Positions 57,811 through 64,000 of a stretch of DNA of 64,000 nt are shown piece after piece (positions within the stretch are counted from its first letter, which is position 1; the number at the start of each line of letters is the position of its first letter). Source of the stretch: Tepidicella baoligensis (GTDB lineage Bacteria > Pseudomonadota > Gammaproteobacteria > Burkholderiales > Burkholderiaceae_C); contig NZ_JACCDB010000002.1 in the NCBI RefSeq assembly GCF_013432195.1, positions 1 through 64,000 of the forward strand. The letters are read 5' to 3'. Under the pieces are notes generated by a model. It did not search any database. It saw only the letters and a program-made list of their open reading frames with translations, and was not told where the DNA came from. A program made the translations under genes and the position numbers.

Positions 57811-58728
57811 TCAGTACACCTGTGGCACGATCATGTGGGCCGGCACGGGGTGGCGCAGGTAATCGGCGTTCCGAACGCGGGCTGGCAAGGTCACTTCTGG
57901 GCGCTCGATTTCGTGGTAGTCAAACTGGCTCAACAGGTGGTGAATGCAATTGAGCCGGGCACGCTTCTTGTCATCGGCTGGAACCACCCACCACGGTGCT
58001 TCGGGTTTGTGGGTGCGTTCCAGCATGGTTTCCTTGGCTCGGGTGTAGTCCTCCCAGCGCCGGCGGCTTTCCAGGTCCATGGGGCTGAGTTTCCACTGCT
58101 TGAGGGGATCGTGGATACGCCCCAGAAAGCGCAGGTGCTGCTCTTCGTCGGTGATGGAAAACCAGTACTTGATGAGGCGGATGCCCGAGCGCACCAGCAT
58201 GCCCTCGAACTCGGGCACCGAGCGGAAGAACTCCTCATATTCTTCGTCGGTGCAAAAACCCATGACCTTTTCTACCCCGGCGCGGTTGTACCAACTGCGG
58301 TCGAACAGCACGATTTCGCCGGCCGCCGGCAAGTGGGCCGCGTAGCGTTGGAAATACCACTGGGTGCGCTCGCGGTCGTTGGGGGCGGGCAAAGCCACCA
58401 CTCGACACACGCGGGGGTTCAGCCGCTGGGTGATGCGCTTGATCACACCGCCCTTGCCGGCGGCATCGCGGCCTTCGAACAGGACCACCACCTTCTGCTT
58501 GGTGGTAGCCACCCAGTCCTGTAGCTTCACGAGTTCACCCTGGAGCTTGAACAGCTCCTTGAAGTAGGCGATGCGGCGCTGCTTGTCGGCGTCGGTTTGG
58601 CCGTGGCCCAGATCGGTGCCGTAGCCGACCGGATCACGGTCTTCGATCTCCAGCTCCAACTCCTCGTCGTAGCTGTCCAGCAGGTCGCGTTCGATGCGAC
58701 GGATGATCTCGTCGTGCGGCAGAGCCAT
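57811..58728 (-). CDS. ppk2: Polyphosphate kinase 2
   Basis: Transfers phosphate between polyphosphate and nucleotides. The 305-residue, single-domain PPK2 has Walker A FEGRDAAGKGGVIKRI, lid-region RERTQWYFQRYAAHLP, and Walker B IVLFDRSWYNRAGVEKVM. The start at 58728 (MALPHDEIIRRIERDL) gives the usual length; the upstream extension to 58791 has no support. Whether it favours ADP, GDP or AMP cannot be told. It lies next to the glycerol-phosphate importer, consistent with a phosphate-economy theme. Confidence 0.93.
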   Translation of the reverse strand: MALPHDEIIRRIERDLLDSYDEELELEIEDRDPVGYGTDLGHGQTDADKQRRIAYFKELFKLQGELVKLQDWVATTKQKVVVLFEGRDAAGKGGVIKRITQRLNPRVCRVVALPAPNDRERTQWYFQRYAAHLPAAGEIVLFDRSWYNRAGVEKVMGFCTDEEYEEFFRSVPEFEGMLVRSGIRLIKYWFSITDEEQHLRFLGRIHDPLKQWKLSPMDLESRRRWEDYTRAKETMLERTHKPEAPWWVVPADDKKRARLNCIHHLLSQFDYHEIERPEVTLPARVRNADYLRHPVPAHMIVPQVY

Positions 58729-58760
58729 GGCAGTGGTCCACAAGTGTCGGGAGCCGCAGC

Positions 58761-59672
58761 CTATGACACAACCGTGTCCGTTTCGTGACAAGCCATGAAA
58801 TGCTCGGCAGGACGCTCGAAAAGCGCCTGCCCGGCCCGAATCAAGCCCCCAGTCTCCAGACCGTCAGCCAACCGGGCGTCGGGTGGCGCGAACACGATGA
58901 CGGTGGAGCCGTGTTCGAACCAGCCCAACTCCTCCCCCCGCTGGACCTGCGCCGCACAGGGAATGACATGGGGCCCGCGATAGCGCAGGTGCAAGCGTTG
59001 CGGCAGGCAATGCAGCCGGATGCTGGCCACCAGAATCGCCGCCACCGGCACCAAGGTCAGGCGCGAGCCGTCGGCGCAGAGGCGGGCTTCGATGACGGCG
59101 CGCTCGTTCTTGCAGAACAGAGCCTCGATGCGCTTGAGCGCGATCGGGTTCACGTTCCAGGTATCGCCACTGATGTAGGTCACACGGTCGATGCGCATGG
59201 CCTGCGGCGCGTGGAAGCGGTGGTACATGCTGGAGGTCAGGCGCAGCGTCACGTAGCGGCCGCCCTCGTGGGCGCTGGCCAGTTCGTCCGAACCCAGCAG
59301 ATCGGCCAGGGTGTACGGGAAGCCCTTGGCCTGCAGCACCTGCCCGCGCTCCACGGTGCCATGGGCCCCCACGATGGCATCGCACGGGCTGGCGATGACG
59401 TGGGGGCGATCATCGAACGGGCGTGCACCGGGACGCAGTTCGCGCGTGAAGCAGTCGTGCAGACTATCGAAGCGTTGCTGCTTGGCCTCGCTCAGGTCCA
59501 GGTCGGTGAACAGCCGCCACACCGCAATCGAAAAACGGGTCAGCCACGGACTGCGCAGACGGCTGTACCACCCCATGAAGCGCGTCAGCGCGATGCGCGG
59601 TACCCGGTTGGTGAGCAAAAAATTGAGGTCTTCCTGCAACAGCAGGCGGTCGCGCAAGGTTCGTGTTTTCAT
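58761..59672 (-). CDS. psd: Phosphatidylserine decarboxylase
   Basis: Makes phosphatidylethanolamine. The 303-residue proenzyme cleaves itself to create a pyruvoyl group; the site here reads EHGSTVIVF (HGST in place of the common LGST). Other motifs are ASPCDAIVGAHGTV and SSMYHRFHAP with its His. The start ATG 59672 (MKTRTLRDRLLLQED) is preferred over the extension to 59705. It is divergent from the class-III aminotransferase gene across 57 bp. Confidence 0.93.
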   Translation of the reverse strand: MKTRTLRDRLLLQEDLNFLLTNRVPRIALTRFMGWYSRLRSPWLTRFSIAVWRLFTDLDLSEAKQQRFDSLHDCFTRELRPGARPFDDRPHVIASPCDAIVGAHGTVERGQVLQAKGFPYTLADLLGSDELASAHEGGRYVTLRLTSSMYHRFHAPQAMRIDRVTYISGDTWNVNPIALKRIEALFCKNERAVIEARLCADGSRLTLVPVAAILVASIRLHCLPQRLHLRYRGPHVIPCAAQVQRGEELGWFEHGSTVIVFAPPDARLADGLETGGLIRAGQALFERPAEHFMACHETDTVVS

Positions 59673-59729
59673 GGCTTTGTCAAATGGCCGGCATACAACT
59701 GTCACACCGGCTTTTGAAAGGTTGATGAC

Positions 59730-61397
59730 ATGTCTGCCGAACTCGTGATGACCGCCAGCGCGCTGGCCGCCGCCCTCATGGGCCTACCCGCCTTGCGTCG
59801 GCGCCTGCAGTTGTCCCGCGCCAAACACCGCTCACTGGCCGGTCACTCACGCATGGCCAAGCGCGTGGCCCGCTGGATGCCCGCCCTGCATTACGACGAC
59901 GCGCGCTTCTTCTCGGCCGACGATGCCCCTGCCGAGGTGGTGGCGCAACGCCGCGCCGGTTTCGAACGGCTGTCGAAAACGCTGCGCGAACGTGCCCCGA
60001 CCACATTGGCGCTGGGGGCCGAGGCCCGCGAGGGTCTGCCCGATTTGCGTTTCACCGGGCGTTACCGCGTGCCCTTCCCTTTCAGCGCCTATGCCCGCGC
60101 CCACTTGCCCATGGGGGCGTTCTGGGCCTCGGCCCAGGGCGTGACGCTGACCGACCTGGACGGCAACGAACACCTGGACCTCACCGGCTCCTACGGCGTG
60201 AACGTGTTCGGTGTGGACTTCTACAAGGCCTGCATGGCCGAAGGCGCTGCCATGGGGGCCGCCCTGGGCCCGGTGCTCGGCGGCTACCACCCCTGCGTGG
60301 CCGACAACGTGGCCCGGCTCAAGGCCCTCTCGGGCATGGATGACGTCAGCTTTCACATGTCGGGCACGGAAGCGGTGATGCAGGCCGTGCGCCTGGCCCG
60401 TTACCACACCGGCAAACGCCATCTGGTGCGCTTCACCGGGGCCTACCACGGCTGGTGGGAAGACGTGCAGCCCGGCCCCGGCAACCCGCTGCCCCCGCGC
60501 GAGACCTACACCCTCAAGGACATGGACGACCGGGCGCTGGAGGTGCTGCGCAGCCGGCGGGACATCGCGTGCGTGCTGGTCAACCCCATCCAGGCGCTGC
60601 ACCCCAACCGCAACGCCCCTGGTGACTCCACCCTGCTGGACGGCAGCCGCAGCGCCCACTTCGACCGGGCCGCCTACACCCGCTGGCTGCAACGCCTGCG
60701 CGAGGTCTGCACCGAACGCGACATCGCGCTCATCTTCGACGAGGTGTTCGTCGGCTTCCGGCTGGCCAAGGGGGGCGCCCAGGCCTATTTCGGCGTGCAG
60801 GCCGACCTCGTGTGCTACGGCAAGACCCTGGGCGGTGGCCTGCCCGTGGGCGTGGTGTGCGGCCGCCGCCGCTGGATGGAGCGCTTCCGCGAAGAACGCC
60901 CGGCCGACATCTGCTTCGCCCGCGGCACCTTCAACGCCCACCCCTACGTCATGGGCGCGATGAACGCTTTCTTGCGCCGCCTGGACGACGCCGACATCCA
61001 AACCCTGTACGACACCCTCGACGCCACCTGGGACGAACGACTTCAGCGCTTCAACCGTGCCATGCGCGAGGCGGGCCTGCCCCTTGAAGCGGCTGCGCTG
61101 TCCACCATCTGGACGATCAACTACACCCAACCCTCGCGCTACCACTGGTTGTTGCAGTTCTACCTGCGGGCGCACGGCCTGGCGCTGAGCTGGGTGGGCA
61201 CCGGACGGCTGGTGTTCAGCCTCACCTACACCGACGCCGACATGGACGAGGTGATCCGCCGCTTCATCGCCGCCGGCCACGCCATGCAGGCCGACGGCTG
61301 GTGGTGGTGCCACCCCGGCCTCACCCATCGCCGCATTCGCCGCCAGATGGCGGGGGAACTGTTGCAAACCGCCTGGCAACGGTTCACCCGGCGATGA
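59730..61397 (+). CDS. Class III (GSA-type) PLP-dependent aminotransferase
   Basis: The 555-residue protein has an N-terminal extension of about 110 residues with a hydrophobic start (VMTASALAAALMGLPALRRR), then an aminotransferase III domain. That domain carries SFHMSGTEAVMQAVRLAR, the PLP Asp in IALIFDEVFVGFRLA, and the PLP lysine in LVCYGKTLGGGLPVGVV. It resembles glutamate-1-semialdehyde aminotransferases but is too long for HemL. Its substrate is unknown. Its neighbours (psd, Mpo1-like protein, GT4) suggest a role in membrane lipid or glycan chemistry. Confidence 0.85.
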   Translation: MSAELVMTASALAAALMGLPALRRRLQLSRAKHRSLAGHSRMAKRVARWMPALHYDDARFFSADDAPAEVVAQRRAGFERLSKTLRERAPTTLALGAEAREGLPDLRFTGRYRVPFPFSAYARAHLPMGAFWASAQGVTLTDLDGNEHLDLTGSYGVNVFGVDFYKACMAEGAAMGAALGPVLGGYHPCVADNVARLKALSGMDDVSFHMSGTEAVMQAVRLARYHTGKRHLVRFTGAYHGWWEDVQPGPGNPLPPRETYTLKDMDDRALEVLRSRRDIACVLVNPIQALHPNRNAPGDSTLLDGSRSAHFDRAAYTRWLQRLREVCTERDIALIFDEVFVGFRLAKGGAQAYFGVQADLVCYGKTLGGGLPVGVVCGRRRWMERFREERPADICFARGTFNAHPYVMGAMNAFLRRLDDADIQTLYDTLDATWDERLQRFNRAMREAGLPLEAAALSTIWTINYTQPSRYHWLLQFYLRAHGLALSWVGTGRLVFSLTYTDADMDEVIRRFIAAGHAMQADGWWWCHPGLTHRRIRRQMAGELLQTAWQRFTRR

Positions 61398-61416
61398 CGG
61401 TGCGACGGCAACGAGA

Positions 61417-62019
61417 TCAGTGGGTCCGGTGACCCGGGTCCATCATCTGGCCACGCAGCAGGTACCACGGCGCCTTGTAGTAAAGCATGATGTCGTGAAA
61501 CGGGTCGGTCAGGATCTTGGTCACCCACACCAAGCCCGTCTGCACGCTCTGCTGCACGAAGAGCTGCACCATGCGAAACAGCAGGCCACCCACGCCCACC
61601 CACAGCCACAGCAGGCCCACGTGGTGGATGAAGCCACGCCAGTCGGCATGCGGCTCCAGCAAGCCGAACAGGCTGGGCTGCCACACCAGCAGCAATGGCG
61701 ACAAGGCCCAGATCGCCATCAGCACCACCTTGCGCTGCAGGTTGTAGCCCACCTTGATCGCTTCCTTGTACTCGTGTGTGGCCTGGTTGATGTGGTCGTA
61801 GCCCTTGGGCTCGAAGAAGAAGTGCCCGGCCTGGCGGCTCACCATGGACACCAGCCATGCGATCAGAGCGGCCATGGCCGGGTCTTTGAACAGCATGGCA
61901 TAGGCCACCAGAAAGCTGATCGCGCTGAGCAGGTGCAGACTCTGGTTGATGCGGCTGTGGTGATAATAGCGGTGGTCGTCCCAGCGCTGGACCCGAAGGG
62001 CTTGCAGAAAGTCTTTCAC
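61417..62019 (-). CDS. Mpo1-like (DUF962-like) integral membrane protein
   Basis: The 200-residue membrane protein has about four transmembrane segments and a His pattern DDHRYYHHSRINQSLHLLSA ... SRQAGHFFFEPKGYDHINQ. This resembles the Mpo1/DUF962 family (N...H after a YH pair, then GH..FE), Fe-dependent dioxygenases of fatty-acid alpha-oxidation in yeast. The preferred start is GTG 62019, preceded by AGGA; ATG 62049 is the alternative and follows a GC palindrome. It is convergent with the aminotransferase gene. Family assignment is by motif only. Confidence 0.5.
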   Translation of the reverse strand: MKDFLQALRVQRWDDHRYYHHSRINQSLHLLSAISFLVAYAMLFKDPAMAALIAWLVSMVSRQAGHFFFEPKGYDHINQATHEYKEAIKVGYNLQRKVVLMAIWALSPLLLVWQPSLFGLLEPHADWRGFIHHVGLLWLWVGVGGLLFRMVQLFVQQSVQTGLVWVTKILTDPFHDIMLYYKAPWYLLRGQMMDPGHRTH

Positions 62020-62200
62020 TTCATGTTCCTCATGCTGATGGATGGGCATGCCCCGACCGGGGCACAAGCGCGATGGTGCGCAGCCCCTGTGAAATCGGCG
62101 TGACAGCCAGCCCCTCGTCATGCCGCTGCCGCAGACCCGCGCCACATCAGGGACACCACTCTGTCACACGGCTGTTATGAAGGGGCCCGACCATGCGGCC

Positions 62201-63457
62201 ATGAACAGCCCCGCTCAACCCCCACTCCACATCGAAAACTATCCGCCACCGCAGCGCTCGCTGCGCATCGCGGTCGTGACCGAGACTTACCCGCCCGAGG
62301 TCAATGGCGTGGCCTTGACGGTGGACCGGCTGGTGCGCGGGCTACAGGCGCGCAACCACGAGCTGCAGGTGATCCGGCCACGCCAGGCACCCATGGACCG
62401 GCCGGGCATGGCCGAGGGCTTCGAGCAGGTGCTGCTGCGCGGACTGCCCATCCCCCGCTACCCGCACCTGCGCATGGGCCTGCCGGCGAAAAAAACGCTG
62501 CTGCAAATCTGGTCCCTGCGTCGGCCCGACCTGGTGCACATCGCCACCGAGGGGCCGCTGGGCTGGTCGGCCCTGCAGGCGGCCCGCAAGCTCAAGCTGC
62601 CGATCAGCAGCGACTTCCGCACCAACTTTCACGCCTACAGCCGCCATTACGGCGCCGCATGGCTCCACAAACCCATTGCCGCCTACCTGCGCAAGTTCCA
62701 CAACAGCGCGCACTGCACCATGGTGCCGACCCCGAGCCTGCAGGCCGAGTTGAGCGCCCTGGGCTTCGAACGCCTGCTGGTCGTGGCACGTGGCGTGGAC
62801 ACACAGCGCTTCCATCCAGGGCACCGCAGCGAAGCCCTGCGCGCCCATTGGGGGGTGGAACCGAGCGACTGTGTGGCGCTCTCGGTGGGCCGTCTGGCCG
62901 CGGAAAAAAACCTATCTCTGCTGGTGCGTGCCTACCAAGGCATGAAACAGGTCAACCCGCGGGTGAAGCTGGTGGTGGTGGGTGACGGCCCCGAGCGCGA
63001 TACCCTGCAGGCCGCGTGTCCCGACGCGCTGCTGGTGGGCGCCAAACGTGACGCCGAGCTGGCCATGCACTACGCCAGCGCCGACGTGTTCCTTTTTCCC
63101 AGTCTGACGGAAACCTACGGCAACGTCACGCCCGAAGCGCTGGCCAGCGGCTTGGCCGTGCTGGCCTTTGACTGCGCCGCGGCTGCCGAACTCATCCGTC
63201 ATGGCCACAACGGCCTGCTGGTGCCGGTGGACGATGCGGACGCCTTCGTTCGCCGGGCCCAGGACCTCGCGACGCAGCCGGCGCTGGTCCGCAGCCTGCG
63301 CCTGGGTGCACGCGCCACCACGCAAACCCTGGACTGGGCGCATATCGTCACTCAGGTGGAGGCGATCTGGCTGCGCCTGCTCCAGGCGCATGCCAGCGGA
63401 GCCGATGATCTCATGCAGCGCGAAGTTCGCTGGCAGCAACCGGCATCGGGGCTGTGA
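62201..63457 (+). CDS. GT4 family glycosyltransferase
   Basis: The 418-residue GT-B enzyme has an N-terminal acceptor domain with VVTETYPPEVNGVALTVDRL and a C-terminal donor domain with SVGRLAAEKNLSLLVRAYQG and the E-x7-E motif in PSLTETYGNVTPEALASG. It resembles GT4 enzymes acting on lipid acceptors (PimB/MgtA type). The donor and acceptor are unknown; UDP-glucose dehydrogenase next door suggests a UDP-sugar. The start at 62201 is tentative (ATG 62177 also in frame). The 3' end overlaps the convergent ugd gene by 47 bp. Confidence 0.82.
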   Translation: MNSPAQPPLHIENYPPPQRSLRIAVVTETYPPEVNGVALTVDRLVRGLQARNHELQVIRPRQAPMDRPGMAEGFEQVLLRGLPIPRYPHLRMGLPAKKTLLQIWSLRRPDLVHIATEGPLGWSALQAARKLKLPISSDFRTNFHAYSRHYGAAWLHKPIAAYLRKFHNSAHCTMVPTPSLQAELSALGFERLLVVARGVDTQRFHPGHRSEALRAHWGVEPSDCVALSVGRLAAEKNLSLLVRAYQGMKQVNPRVKLVVVGDGPERDTLQAACPDALLVGAKRDAELAMHYASADVFLFPSLTETYGNVTPEALASGLAVLAFDCAAAAELIRHGHNGLLVPVDDADAFVRRAQDLATQPALVRSLRLGARATTQTLDWAHIVTQVEAIWLRLLQAHASGADDLMQREVRWQQPASGL

Positions 63458-64000
63458 GCCCCAGCCGCGCCACCCCCAGGGCATTGCGACGGCCGATGCC
63501 CAGGTAGGTCACGCCCAGCGACTGCAGCACCTGCGGATCGTACAGATTGCGCCCGTCCAGGATCAGCGGGTCTCGCATCAAGGCGCGCATGCGAGCGAAA
63601 TCGGGGCTGTGGAAGCATTTCCACTCGGTCAGAATCAGCAGCGCATCAGCCCCCTGCAGCACCCCCTCCGCCGCATCGCCGACATGCAAGCGTTGCAACA
63701 GCGCCGGTGTCGAAGCCAGATCCTCGGCGAGCACGCGGCGTGCCTCGGTGGTCGCCACAGGGTCGAAAGCCGCTACATCGGCCCCGCGCTCGAGCAGCTC
63801 ACGTATCACGACCCGGCTCGGCGCTTCACGCATGTCGTTGGTGTTGGGCTTGAACGACAAGCCCCAGACAGCGAACCGGCGTCCGCTCAAGTCCTCTCCC
63901 ATGAGTTGCACCACCCGTTTCACCAGTTGCCGTTTCTGCGCCCGGTTCACCGCCTCCACAGCGCTGACCACCCGCATCGGCGTGCCTTGCTCCATGGCGG
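63411..64000 (-). CDS. UDP-glucose 6-dehydrogenase, C-terminal part (runs off the window)
   Basis: The last ~196 residues of a UDP-glucose/GDP-mannose dehydrogenase. Visible are the central helix end (VEAVNRAQKRQLVKRV) and the C-terminal UDP-binding domain with FAVWGLSFKPNTNDMREAPS, DVAAFDPVATTEARR and ALLILTEWKCFHSPDF. The frame stays open to the right edge, so the NAD-binding domain and start lie beyond it. The enzyme makes UDP-glucuronate for polysaccharides or glycolipids. It overlaps the end of the GT4 gene tail to tail. Confidence 0.9.
   Translation of the reverse strand, partial: AMEQGTPMRVVSAVEAVNRAQKRQLVKRVVQLMGEDLSGRRFAVWGLSFKPNTNDMREAPSRVVIRELLERGADVAAFDPVATTEARRVLAEDLASTPALLQRLHVGDAAEGVLQGADALLILTEWKCFHSPDFARMRALMRDPLILDGRNLYDPQVLQSLGVTYLGIGRRNALGVARLGLTAPMPVAASELRAA

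Overview
This is about 64 kb of GC-rich chromosome from a betaproteobacterium. It most likely belongs to Burkholderiales, in or near Comamonadaceae. The basis is gene content and order: a ctaC-ctaD-small protein-ctaG-DUF2970-ctaE oxidase operon, pilS/pilR beside ccsA and a PP0621-type gene, a pirin/flavodoxin pair divergent from a LysR gene, and a RibB with a vestigial GTP-cyclohydrolase domain. I cannot name the genus. Nearly all of it is core chromosome. I see no insertion sequence, prophage, CRISPR array, rRNA or tRNA.

Layout. 1-5.1 kb: an aa3-type cytochrome c oxidase operon read leftward from a promoter whose -35/-10 spacer holds a perfect FNR/ANR palindrome, and closed by a strong terminator. 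5.1-10.4 kb: housekeeping genes (BioC-like, ComF, TrmL, MaoC-like, ParA-like, TauE-like, TRIC-type channel, DUF1841). 10.4-19 kb: a lytic transglycosylase, a ZTP (pfl) riboswitch before glyA, then nrdR, ribE, ribB, ribH, nusB, ybgC and tolQRA, with no tolB or pal following. 19-33 kb: dnaE, DUF599, a flavodoxin-pirin pair with its LysR regulator, an FAD oxidoreductase, gluQ, trmB, ribD, a pseudouridine synthase, a GDT1-type transporter, and mgtE behind a long structured leader. 33-41.7 kb: alaS, nitronate monooxygenase, folA, a MASE2 diguanylate cyclase, ffh, ccsA. 41.7-51.2 kb: pilS/pilR, then a three-gene signalling operon (receiver-DUF3369-GGDEF-EAL protein, periplasmic binding lipoprotein, large PAS histidine kinase) that ends in the stub of a chemoreceptor gene. 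51.1-58.7 kb: a glycerol-3-phosphate operon (ugpB-A-E-C-ugpQ-glpD) and a polyphosphate kinase 2. 58.7-64 kb: a possible envelope-lipid group (psd, class-III aminotransferase, Mpo1-like membrane protein, GT4 glycosyltransferase) and the end of a UDP-glucose dehydrogenase.

Most interesting points. (1) A 29-codon ORF with a strong ribosome-binding site lies 48 nt upstream of the Mg2+ transporter gene mgtE. It begins MDPDP, close to the MEPDP of the enterobacterial MgtL leader peptide that senses low Mg2+. It sits among mutually exclusive hairpins, so it may be a leader-peptide Mg2+ switch on an unrelated transporter family. (2) At least twelve genes have a -10-like hexamer 6-8 nt before the start codon and no clear Shine-Dalgarno sequence, which suggests leaderless transcripts. 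(3) The binding-protein/kinase/c-di-GMP operon has lost a fourth gene at a visible junction with glpD.

The first part of the window is joined by respiration and redox control. The middle links one-carbon, flavin and tRNA metabolism. The right end centres on glycerol phosphate, polyphosphate and phospholipids.
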